Assembly: GCA_019694835.1 (NCBI GenBank) | Contig: JAIBBE010000057.1 | Span: forward strand, 73,891-137,890 | Source: Fimbriimonadaceae bacterium | GTDB lineage: Bacteria > Armatimonadota > Fimbriimonadia > Fimbriimonadales > Fimbriimonadaceae | Reading direction: 5' to 3' | Length of the DNA stretch: 64,000 nucleotides | In this document: positions 7,917-14,765 of the stretch, one piece after another | How positions within the stretch are numbered: position 1 is the first letter of the stretch | How the letters are laid out: the number at the start of each line of letters is the position of its first letter | Notes under the pieces: model-generated | Database searches by the model: none | What the model saw: only the letters and a program-made list of their open reading frames with translations | What the model was told of the DNA's origin: nothing | Program-made: the position numbers and the translations under genes

Positions 7917-8636
7917 ATGTCCACGCAACGAAGCTCTGACGTCGTTGAGATTCACTCCGCCCGTGCGCTGTCGTTCGGCTTGTCCGGGCTCATCGCCGTG
8001 GCCCTTGGTGCGCTCTTTGTCTTTTATCAGAGCATGTTCGTCGGACTGGGCTGGCTCCTGATCGCCGGTGGGGGAGCCGCGATTCTGTACGGCATCTACT
8101 GCGCGCTGCAAGTTCGCAAGGTCACCTACGTGAAGCTCGTCTGCCCCTACTGCTCGGCGTCGAACAACCTGACCGAACAGCCCGAGCACGATTTCAACTG
8201 TGTTTCGTGCCACCGCATGATTCCGTTCAGGAATGGCGCAATCCAGCCTGTCCACCAGGTGCGCTGCGGCTTCTGCAATCACCTGAACTACTACAACGAT
8301 GCGAGCGTCGGTCTGATCTGCGAGAGTTGTGACCGCGAAATCCCGATCGCCGTGGCCGAGGGCGTGGAGACCAAGAAGTTCTTCCAGGCCTACACCCAAA
8401 AAGACGACGACGCCCTCTACGAACTGGTCCTCGTCTCCTCGGGCACCAAGACCGAAGAAGTGATCAACACCCTCCAGCACATGTTGGCCCTGAACCGTAA
8501 TCAGGTCAAACAAATGCTGGAGGAGCTTCCCGTGACCCTCCTAACCGGAATCCCCCGGCGCAAGGCGGAAATGCTGAAGGCACAACTCGCGCTGCATGAC
8601 GCGACCGCCGAGTTCAATCCGCTGAGCGGTTTCTAG
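7917..8636 (+). CDS. membrane protein with two zinc ribbons and an L7/L12-like C-terminal domain
   Basis: A 239-residue protein I cannot name. Residues ~17-64 hold two hydrophobic helices (LSGLIAVALGALFVFY and GLGWLLIAGGGAAILYGIY). Two four-Cys zinc-ribbon-like units follow: CPYC...CVSC (near residues 80-101) and CGFC...CESC (near 120-142). The last ~70 residues, from YELVLVSSG to LALHDATAEF, align in layout with the C-terminal domain of ribosomal protein L7/L12: a beta strand, VINTLQHMLALNRNQVKQML, ELPVTLLTGIPRRKAEMLK. The protein could be a membrane-anchored adaptor for nucleic acids or ribosome-linked factors, but this is inference. The glycosyltransferase gene starts 4 bases after its stop. 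Confidence 0.75.
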   Translation: MSTQRSSDVVEIHSARALSFGLSGLIAVALGALFVFYQSMFVGLGWLLIAGGGAAILYGIYCALQVRKVTYVKLVCPYCSASNNLTEQPEHDFNCVSCHRMIPFRNGAIQPVHQVRCGFCNHLNYYNDASVGLICESCDREIPIAVAEGVETKKFFQAYTQKDDDALYELVLVSSGTKTEEVINTLQHMLALNRNQVKQMLEELPVTLLTGIPRRKAEMLKAQLALHDATAEFNPLSGF

Positions 8637-8639
8637 TCG

Positions 8640-9551
8640 ATGCCACGGGTGAGCGTTCTGCTGACCTCGTACAATCACTTGCCCTACCTGAAGCAGGCTG
8701 TCCAAAGCGTGCAGGACCAGATTTTCCGCGATTTCGAACTCATCATCCTCGATGACGGCTCTACGGACGGAAGCCGGGAGTGGATCCAGCAAGAAGTATC
8801 GGATGCAAGGGTCTTCTTCTCTCCTTCGAACCTGGGAACCTACGGAATCCTCAACCAGGGCCTTGCGATAGCGACTGGCGAGTGGATCGCGGTTCTCAAC
8901 GATGACGATCTCTGGAAGCCGGGGAAGGTCGAAGCACAGATGGCCCTCGCGGACGCGGAACCCCGACTCGGCCTGATTGGGGCTTGTGGCGACTTCATCG
9001 ACGAAGCGGGGCAGACCATTGAGGCGAACTACGGGAATGTCTACCAGCCGCTGCCTCCACAAGATGCTTTCACCACCCTGATCCTCGAAAACGTGTTCAT
9101 CACGAGCTCGGTCCTATTCAGACGGAGCGCTCTGGGGAACGAGACCAAGTTCGACGACTCTCTCTATGGTCTGGGCGACCACGATCTGTGGCTTCGGATT
9201 GCCGAACATTGGTGGTGTGCGAAAGCCGAAGGCGATTGGGTCTCCTACCGCTTTCACGGGGCGCAAGCCAGTAAGCGGGAGGCCCGGATGGTGGAAGAAA
9301 CCGAACGGCTCGAAGAGCGCACATATCGCGACCGCGGGCGGATTCTCAAGGACCGCCCCACACCGGAAATGCGTTCGGCGTTGGCTCTCCTGTGCTCCCG
9401 CGTCGGAACCCAGCGGATGTGGCGAGGGGACCGGGCGGGTGCTCGCGAGGCCTATGGCGCCTCGCTGGAACTCGATCCCAAACGAAAGAAGACCAAGCTG
9501 CGCTTGGTCCTCACCGTCTTGCCCCCGTCGTTGTTCAAGAGGCTGCGCTAG
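8640..9551 (+). CDS. family 2 glycosyltransferase
   Basis: A 303-residue GT-A fold enzyme. The N-terminus VSVLLTSYNHLPYLKQAVQS, DDGSTDGSREW and NDDDLWKPGK give the nucleotide-sugar-binding Asp residues and the DxD metal site. GLGDHDLWLRI supplies the acidic ED-like acceptor motif (here GDHD). About 70 C-terminal residues have a short TPR-like helix pair (RSALALLCSR, RAGAREAYGASLELDP). It would transfer a sugar to a lipid, polysaccharide or protein in the cytoplasm; donor and acceptor are unknown. It starts 3 bases past the stop of the zinc-ribbon gene and overlaps the convergent anti-sigma gene by 4 bases. Confidence 0.92.
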   Translation: MPRVSVLLTSYNHLPYLKQAVQSVQDQIFRDFELIILDDGSTDGSREWIQQEVSDARVFFSPSNLGTYGILNQGLAIATGEWIAVLNDDDLWKPGKVEAQMALADAEPRLGLIGACGDFIDEAGQTIEANYGNVYQPLPPQDAFTTLILENVFITSSVLFRRSALGNETKFDDSLYGLGDHDLWLRIAEHWWCAKAEGDWVSYRFHGAQASKREARMVEETERLEERTYRDRGRILKDRPTPEMRSALALLCSRVGTQRMWRGDRAGAREAYGASLELDPKRKKTKLRLVLTVLPPSLFKRLR

Positions 9552-10291
9552 CGGAAGATTCGGATTCGACCAGCCGCTTCGCAGAGCCCCGGGACATCGC
9601 GATCGCCGACCAAGATGCACAGGAAATCGCCCGAGCGCCAGGACACGGCGTTCGCATCGTTGAGCCGACCGACGTTGAAGGTGGGTTCGCCATCGGACTG
9701 GTGCAGTCCTTCGACTTCGTGGACGTTCTCGATCACGATCAGGCGCGCAGGGCCGTTCGCGTCGGCCATGTCAACGAGCATCGCTCGTCGTCCGTCGATG
9801 AACCCGCGCAGCATTCCGGTCGGGCGCAGGCCTCCGCTCGGAACTTGGATTGGCGTTGCTCCTAGCTCAGCCTGAAGCTGCTTCTGAACTTGGGATGGCT
9901 CCCCAATCGAGAAAGGTAGCGGCGACATGCTCGACATCATTCGGGCCATGTCGCCCGTATAGAGCTTGTTCCGCCCGTTCATGCGATTGAACATCGCCGC
10001 GCCGAAGATCATGACGATGAAAAGGCCACAAAGCGCCCAAGCGTTGCGACCAATGAAGACCTCCGCCTTCTTGCTGCGGTCGATCGCATCGAGTCGGCCC
10101 TTGCAGGCCTTCCAGACATCAGGATCCGAGACCGGCGGACAGGCGCGCTTGACGGTGCTCTTGAGAAGGCCGACGGTTTCAAACTCGGCGCGAGCCTGAG
10201 GATCGTCGGCAATCTGCTGGTTGGCGGCAGCCAAGGCCTCGCCTTCGAGTTGGCCGTCCGCTAGTGCGTGCATGTCCAAGATTTCACTCAT
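9548..10291 (-). CDS. membrane anti-sigma factor (putative)
   Basis: A 247-residue protein. Residues 1-75 (HALADGQLEGEALAAANQQI, ARAEFETVGLLKSTVKRACP) look like the helical sigma-binding region of anti-sigma factors, but no clear HxxxCxxC zinc motif is present. A membrane segment follows (AWALCGLFIVMIFGAAMF), then an extracytoplasmic domain of about 130 residues with mixed strands (RRAMLVDMADANGPARLIVI, DFLCILVGDRD). Its ATG overlaps the stop of the ECF sigma gene, so the two are co-translated. This arrangement strongly suggests that it holds the sigma factor inactive at the membrane and releases it on a signal. Confidence 0.75.
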   Translation of the reverse strand: MSEILDMHALADGQLEGEALAAANQQIADDPQARAEFETVGLLKSTVKRACPPVSDPDVWKACKGRLDAIDRSKKAEVFIGRNAWALCGLFIVMIFGAAMFNRMNGRNKLYTGDMARMMSSMSPLPFSIGEPSQVQKQLQAELGATPIQVPSGGLRPTGMLRGFIDGRRAMLVDMADANGPARLIVIENVHEVEGLHQSDGEPTFNVGRLNDANAVSWRSGDFLCILVGDRDVPGLCEAAGRIRIFR

Positions 10292-10857
10292 TCAGATGCT
10301 GTCCCTTCTCTCAAATAACCAGATTCGACGGCGTAGCGTTCCAGTTCCCGCCTCAGAATCGCTCGTCCTCGAGCGAGTCGTGAGCGAACAGTGCCAATTG
10401 GCACCCCGGTCACTTGCGCAATCTCTTCATAACTCATACCCTCTACGTCGCTCAACAGTACCGCCATCCGGAAATCGTCCGGCACTTTCGCGAGGGCCTC
10501 TTCGACCTCAGCTCCGACCATTTCGTCGAAAAGCTGTCGGTCCGGCACTTCGCCTTCCGGTGCGACTGGCTCCATGGCGTTCTCGTCTTCGAGGGACGCA
10601 GCAGGAGCGTTTCGCTGTCGCTGGCGATATCGGTTGATGTAAAGGTTCGTAAGGATCCGCATGATCCACGCCTTGAAGTTGCGACCGTCGAAACGGTCGA
10701 AGGCTTCGTAAGCACGAACCATCGCCTCCTGCGAGAGGTCGCTGGCATCTTCTCGGTCGCGGGTTAGCCGTAAGGCCATCCCGTAGAGCGATGGGAACAC
10801 CTCTTCGGCGAGCCGCTCGAACCGCTCTCTTTGCGGGTTCCCTTTCCGGAAGAGCAT
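10288..10857 (-). CDS. ECF-type RNA polymerase sigma factor
   Basis: A 189-residue sigma factor with only regions 2 and 4, as expected for ECF. Region 2: YGMALRLTRDREDASDLSQE and YEAFDRFDGRNFKAWIMRIL. Region 4: LAKVPDDFRMAVLLSDVEG, MSYEEIAQVTGVPIGTVRSR and LARGRAILRREL, the -35 helix-turn-helix. It overlaps the downstream membrane anti-sigma gene by 4 bases (ATGA). Upstream a GGAACT box exists on the minus strand, but the -10 partner is weaker than for the two other ECF genes in this window, so self-regulation is only possible. The long tandem repeat 10947-11084 lies just upstream. Confidence 0.93.
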   Translation of the reverse strand: MLFRKGNPQRERFERLAEEVFPSLYGMALRLTRDREDASDLSQEAMVRAYEAFDRFDGRNFKAWIMRILTNLYINRYRQRQRNAPAASLEDENAMEPVAPEGEVPDRQLFDEMVGAEVEEALAKVPDDFRMAVLLSDVEGMSYEEIAQVTGVPIGTVRSRLARGRAILRRELERYAVESGYLREGTASE

Positions 10858-11222
10858 GGGTTCGCCGAGTGTACCTCTCGCTCGTTTGCAACAAGCCCGC
10901 GCCGACGCTAGTTCCTGCTGGGACGAAAGCCCGTAAAGATTGGGGAGTAGTGGGTAGTGGGTAGTGGCGAGTGAATAGTGGGTAGTGGCGAGTGAATAGT
11001 GGGTAGTGGCGAGTGAATAGTGGGTAGTGGCGAGTGAATAGTGGGTAGTGGCGAGTGAATAGTGGGTAGTGGCGAGTGAAGAGAATTACTCCCCTGGCCC
11101 GTACGCTCCTTCGTCGCGGCGAGCGTCCCCTCACTACGTGAGGGGATTTTGGTTCGGTCACTTCCTCACGTGCCTTACCACTACTCACTATTCACTCGCC
11201 ACTACCCACTACCCACTACCCA
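10858..11222. other. gap filled by a 21-bp tandem repeat and its inverted copy
   Basis: This 365-base gap between the ECF sigma gene and the cytochrome gene has no credible gene. It contains the repeat arrays described separately and, at 11129-11147, a short hairpin (CCCCTCAC, ACG, TGAGGGG-type) followed by ATTTTGG. Confidence 0.7.
10947..11084 (+). repeat. 21-bp tandem repeat
   Basis: The unit GGGTAGTGGCGAGTGAATAG (plus one T, 21 bp) repeats head to tail about six times from 10959, with almost no sequence change; shorter GTAGTGG units precede it. Since 21 is a multiple of three, every frame stays open and gives spurious repeat peptides such as TRHYPLF on the minus strand. No initiation site supports translation. 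Confidence 0.95.
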
Positions 11223-11226
11223 CTAC
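11178..11226 (-). repeat. inverted copy of the 21-bp repeat, overlapping a stop codon
   Basis: The sequence CACTATTCACTCGCCACTAC followed by further CCCACTA units is the reverse complement of the array at 10947-11084. Its last bases contain the TAG stop codon of the cytochrome gene (11223-11225). With the array on the left it could form a large stem enclosing about 90 bases. Confidence 0.9.
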
Positions 11227-11633
11227 AGCGTCAACGCCTTCATATCGGCGATCAGCTTGGCCTTGACATCCTCGGGAATGGGTTTGCCCGCTGCGGGCGG
11301 CATCTTGCCTCCCTCGACCTCGAGCAGCATCTTGTGCAGGGTCGCCGCGTTGGCAGCGGCCTGGGCGTTCGTCTGGAAGTCGTCGAGGGTGATACCGTCC
11401 TTGCCCGCACCGAGGTGGCAGGGGGTGCAGTAGGTTTGCATGACCGGCTTCACTTCCTTCTCGAAATCAACGGCTGCCGTCGTGCCTGAGTCGGACTTCT
11501 TCGGCTCCGCATCAGAAGACGACTTGCTCGGCTCATTGGTGGTCGTCGATTCTCCGCCGCCGGATGAGCAACCAATGCCGATTGCCAGCACCGCGAGAGA
11601 AGCAACAAGAGGGAGAAAGCGATTTCGAACCAT
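11223..11633 (-). CDS. c-type cytochrome lipoprotein
   Basis: A 136-residue lipoprotein. The signal peptide ends in AIGIGC, a lipobox, and is followed by a Ser/Thr/Glu-rich linker of about 30 residues. The globular part has CTPCH (heme c attachment) with PVMQTY before it, and GGKMPPAAGKPIPEDV after it, where Met is the likely distal heme ligand. This is the layout of single-heme cytochromes used as electron carriers or as fused heme modules (planctomycete-type or PSCyt-like). No oxidase or reductase genes lie nearby, so the partner is unknown. Its stop codon lies inside a repeat copy. Confidence 0.88.
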   Translation of the reverse strand: MVRNRFLPLVASLAVLAIGIGCSSGGGESTTTNEPSKSSSDAEPKKSDSGTTAAVDFEKEVKPVMQTYCTPCHLGAGKDGITLDDFQTNAQAAANAATLHKMLLEVEGGKMPPAAGKPIPEDVKAKLIADMKALTL

Positions 11634-11707
11634 GAAGCGATTATGGTGAACCCATAGGAAGCGCCGCCTGAAAAATTATCGAAAAACCTCTCCAGAAGCG
11701 CGAAGAG

Positions 11708-12649
11708 GTGCCGACAATCCTACTGGGACCCTCTCGAATGATGGGGCAAACCTCAAGTGAGTTGTCAGGAATGCAGGTTCACAACGTTGAATGTCAGCTA
11801 GCCCAGGCCCAGATGAATCTCTATCTGGCGGGCGAGGCTATGGATGAGGACACCGTCGCCCAACTCGAACGCCACGTCGGTGAGTGCGACACCTGTCGCG
11901 TCGCCCTCCAACAGAAGAAGCACTCGCTTCAATCCATGCTGATGGCGGTCGGGGCGGAATCTATGTCGATGCCGACCGGTCCCGAGTTGAGGATCGAAAG
12001 GCCCTCCAAAGCCGCCGCCGAATCGGTCGTTCCTGCCGCGTTGCGCCCGAAGGACGATGTTCCGACTAGCCCCAAGGTGAGGAACTGGAAGCCCATCATC
12101 CTTTCCGGAGCCCTCGCGCTGGTTCTGGCCGGAATGAGCTTCCTTGGTGATCCCACCCGATTTTTCGGCGGCAAGGCTGCCGACGCCAAGCCAAAAGCAG
12201 CGGCCAAGGCTGAAGAACCTGAGAAGACTTCCGAAGAAAGTAAGCAACCGGTCAAGACCGAAGAACCCAAGCTAAACGCAGTCGAAGGCGCCACGACGGC
12301 CGCTCTCGAAGCTGAACCAGACCCACTCAAGGAAATCGATCCAATACCGGTTGGCGAAAGCGAAGAACACGCTGTGGCCGGTTACTCTGCTCAAGTCGCG
12401 GCTCACGAAGCGAACGGCGAAGCCGAACCCCACGAGTCGGCACCGGCACCGGTACCGGCGCCTTCGCCGACCGTCGAGAAAGCCCCTGTACCGGCAAAGC
12501 CCAAACCCGTTCTGAAACGGGCTACCGCCAAACGCAAATCCGTGCGATCATCCGCCAAACGGCGCGTTCAACGGCCAGTGGCCCCGAAGAAGGCCAAGGG
12601 CGGCGGCATCAAAGTTTACGACTCGGCCGGAAAGCCGGTCGGCCATTAG
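11708..12649 (+). CDS. putative zinc-finger anti-sigma-like membrane protein with Lys/Pro/Ala-rich tail
   Basis: Up to 313 residues. The motif HNVECQ...HVGECDTCRVAL near residues 25-65 resembles the zf-HC2 HxxxCxxC zinc site of anti-sigma factors. A membrane segment follows (WKPIILSGALALVLAGMSFL, near 128-148). The rest is low-complexity: Ala/Lys/Glu-rich, then Pro/Ala (APAPVPAPSP), then very basic (RATAKRKSVRSSAKRR). The tail could bind DNA or a polyanionic cell-wall polymer. The longest frame starts with GTG at 11708; ATG codons at about 11738-11741 and 11771 are also possible. The STN-domain gene follows 9 bases downstream, so the two form an operon. No ECF sigma gene is adjacent on this strand. 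Confidence 0.6.
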   Translation: MPTILLGPSRMMGQTSSELSGMQVHNVECQLAQAQMNLYLAGEAMDEDTVAQLERHVGECDTCRVALQQKKHSLQSMLMAVGAESMSMPTGPELRIERPSKAAAESVVPAALRPKDDVPTSPKVRNWKPIILSGALALVLAGMSFLGDPTRFFGGKAADAKPKAAAKAEEPEKTSEESKQPVKTEEPKLNAVEGATTAALEAEPDPLKEIDPIPVGESEEHAVAGYSAQVAAHEANGEAEPHESAPAPVPAPSPTVEKAPVPAKPKPVLKRATAKRKSVRSSAKRRVQRPVAPKKAKGGGIKVYDSAGKPVGH

Positions 12650-12658
12650 GAGACCATC

Positions 12659-13324
12659 ATGCGACGCACTCTACTTTTGTTAGCCGTTCTCGGAGTCGCC
12701 TTCGCGGCTCATGCCCAGGAGAACCCGCCCGCCAAGTCCGGCCCGGCCGAGGTATCGGTCGCGGCCAAAGGCCTTGACGTTCGCGGGGTGCTCTCCGCCG
12801 TCTTTGAACAGGCCGGCAAAGACTTCGTTTTGGAGCCGAACATCCGCTTCGTGCTGTACCTTTCCCTCACCAAAGTCGAGTTCGAGGAGGCCCTGCAGAT
12901 CATCTGCAAGACGGCTGAACTCAAATGGGAAGTCCAGAACGGCGTCTATTTCATCACCAAGAAGAAAGTCTTCACTCCTCCACCTGCGCCCGAGGTGAAG
13001 CCGGTCGCCGTCGCGCAGAAAAAGGCCGAGCCTCTGGGCAAGCTTCCCGCCGACGTCCTCTCGAAGACTCTCACCACCCGCCTGTCCAAAACGGACTTCC
13101 GCGAAGTCATTGCCGCGATCTCGAAACAGACCGGCGTAACGATCGAGGTCGGTGCCGATGTGCCGCGCTACAAGGTTGACGCCTTCCTAATCGGCACCTC
13201 CCTCAAGTACGCCCTCGACGTGCTCACGAAGGCGATGGGGACGACGTACACCTTCACCGAGCGCCGCACGATTATGATCGGCACGGTGAAGGACGAGAAC
13301 CGCGTAGTCGTGATTGAGCACTAA
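12659..13324 (+). CDS. secreted protein with two STN (secretin N-terminal-like) domains
   Basis: A 221-residue exported protein with signal peptide MRRTLLLLAVLGVAFAAHA. Two short beta-alpha-beta units follow: LDVRGVLSAVFEQAGKDFVL to VQNGVYFITKK, and TDFREVIAAISKQTGVTIEV to TFTERRTIMIG. The pattern (strand, helix with LxxVxxQxG, strand, FxxAL helix, strand) is that of STN domains found at the start of secretins and TonB-dependent transducers. There is no secretin barrel here, so this is a stand-alone periplasmic adaptor. It is the second gene of an operon with the zinc-finger membrane protein; the pair may be a signalling or cell-surface assembly module. Confidence 0.7.
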   Translation: MRRTLLLLAVLGVAFAAHAQENPPAKSGPAEVSVAAKGLDVRGVLSAVFEQAGKDFVLEPNIRFVLYLSLTKVEFEEALQIICKTAELKWEVQNGVYFITKKKVFTPPPAPEVKPVAVAQKKAEPLGKLPADVLSKTLTTRLSKTDFREVIAAISKQTGVTIEVGADVPRYKVDAFLIGTSLKYALDVLTKAMGTTYTFTERRTIMIGTVKDENRVVVIEH

Positions 13325-13398
13325 CCTGGCCGACAATTCACTCGTCCTTCCTCCTTCGTCCTGGAAAGTGTCGCGCACAGCACGTTGAATTGGACGGC

Positions 13399-13502
13399 GG
13401 GTGGCCGGGGTGATGAATTGTGCACCCCGGCGCTACCAGGTTGCGGAAGCCTCTCAGCACTTGGCAGAACCGGGGTGCACAATTCATCACCCCCGCCACC
13501 CG
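13399..13502. repeat. palindromic repeat R1, copy 1
   Basis: The left arm (GGTGGCCGGGGTGATGAATT then GTGCACCCCGG) and the right arm (CCGGGGTGCACAATTCATCA then CCCC.GCCACC) are inverted copies of about 31 bases separated by about 40 bases. It lies between the STN gene and the convergent lipoprotein gene. The same arms occur at 14651-14751, and the right arm alone at 26775-26806. Confidence 0.9.
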
Positions 13503-13529
13503 GACCTCGGTTTCTTTCCAACGTGAGGC

Positions 13530-14615
13530 TCAGTTCAACCGCGGCGATCGATCTGCTACAAAGAACGTCATTAACGACCCGCCTTGTGGAGCGTCCTTGA
13601 AAGAACCGTCGAAGACCAGCCGGCCATTGGGGGCCGCCAAGCGGGGTGGCAGCATTTCGTACTTGCCATCGACACGACGAAACACCATCTGAGTCACGGC
13701 TCCGCCGTCGCTGTTCACGGCTCCCCAAACGTCGAGGGAGAGCCAAAAGGCCTGCAGGTCGGCCAGGGTCCAGCCCGGGCCAAGAGGCTCGCCATGTTTG
13801 AGGGCAAATTTGCTTGCGTTCTCGGTGTCTGGCTCGTTGACGACGAGCAAGTAGAAAATCTGCGAGTCCTTTGACCAGCCCATCGACGTTCGCGAGGTGC
13901 GCATGTGGTCGACAATCGGGATGTGCCCGACCTCAGCAGGCGAGGAGGGCACGGGTGCCTTGAGCGTGAGATTGCGCCGACTCTCAATGATCAGGGGCTT
14001 GCCCTCGTAAACGAGGCATTGCGCGCCATCGGCAGCAAAGTCAAACTCACGCTCCAGAATTGACTTTGGAGGCTGGTGGATTGTTTTGAATATGGGCTTG
14101 CCGTTTTCGAGTTTGACGCCAAACATCCAGCGATGGCGTCCGACGTTGTGATAGGCCTTGCCGCCGAGAACCACCGGTCCGATGTGATGCGCGAATCCGT
14201 TGGGCGGGTTCTTCGATCGATCGTAAGCAAAGAACAGCCCGTTCCATGCCGCCACGACCGGACCGCGACCGCAATCGTTGAGATGCTTGACGACCTGGCC
14301 AACGCCGCGCGGATAGTAATCGGCCACATTGTCGAAGGGCCGCGCGTCGTCCTCGTCTTGATCGTAAATCTCGAAACGGAGGTCGGGGTTCTGAGTGAAG
14401 TCGAAGCGAAGGAGCTCGAGCGTGCATTTGTCGTCAGTCTCGACGAACCAACGCGTGATCCCTTGGTGGGGCGTGCTCTCGACGCTTCCGGGCCAAGGCC
14501 ACTGGGTCCACTTGATCGCAGGTTCTGCGTTGACAATGATGGGATCGGCGCTCTTTCGTTCGCAGCCTACGACTGCTAAGAGCAAAGCCAACTCCATCAA
14601 AGCGACTCGTTTCAA
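13530..14615 (-). CDS. lipoprotein of the phosphodiester glycosidase (NAGPA-like) type
   Basis: A 361-residue protein. From the TTG at 14615, with GGAG five bases upstream, it begins KRVALMELALLLAVVGC, a lipoprotein signal with lipobox VVGC; an ATG at 14597 is an alternative. The frame can be read further upstream only through repeat DNA, so that is rejected. The C-terminal part has the layout of phosphodiester glycosidase domains (PF09992-like): AAWNGLFFAY, MRTSRTSMGWSKDSQIFYLL, LSLDVWGAVNSDGGAVTQMV. In that family the xxxDGG loop and an Arg/Thr segment are conserved. It may remove a sugar from a phosphodiester or act on the cell wall; this is inference from motifs. Confidence 0.65.
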   Translation of the reverse strand: MKRVALMELALLLAVVGCERKSADPIIVNAEPAIKWTQWPWPGSVESTPHQGITRWFVETDDKCTLELLRFDFTQNPDLRFEIYDQDEDDARPFDNVADYYPRGVGQVVKHLNDCGRGPVVAAWNGLFFAYDRSKNPPNGFAHHIGPVVLGGKAYHNVGRHRWMFGVKLENGKPIFKTIHQPPKSILEREFDFAADGAQCLVYEGKPLIIESRRNLTLKAPVPSSPAEVGHIPIVDHMRTSRTSMGWSKDSQIFYLLVVNEPDTENASKFALKHGEPLGPGWTLADLQAFWLSLDVWGAVNSDGGAVTQMVFRRVDGKYEMLPPRLAAPNGRLVFDGSFKDAPQGGSLMTFFVADRSPRLN

Positions 14616-14650
14616 AACAACTCCGAACTGCTCCCGCGAAAGTGGTTTGG

Positions 14651-14751
14651 GGGGTGGCCCCGGTGATGAATTTTGCACCAGGGTTGAGCCAATCACGGGA
14701 CAGTCAGACCTTGGCAGAGCCGGGGTGCACAATTCATCACCCCGGCCACCC
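14651..14751. repeat. palindromic repeat R1, copy 2
   Basis: The arms GGGGTGGCCCCGGTGATGAA and GGGGTGCACAATTCATCACC repeat those of copy 1, and TTGGCAG again precedes the right arm. It lies between the start of the lipoprotein gene and the end of rpoC, so copies 1 and 2 bracket the lipoprotein gene. Confidence 0.9.
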
Positions 14752-14765
14752 ATGGCCTTGGACTC

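Noticed and set aside
10947..11084. CRISPR-like array
   Set aside because: The units are head to tail with no spacers between them, and no cas gene is near.
14616..14753. N-terminal extension of the lipoprotein gene through R1 copy 2
   Set aside because: The extension is translated repeat; the start at 14615 gives a proper lipoprotein signal and has GGAG upstream.
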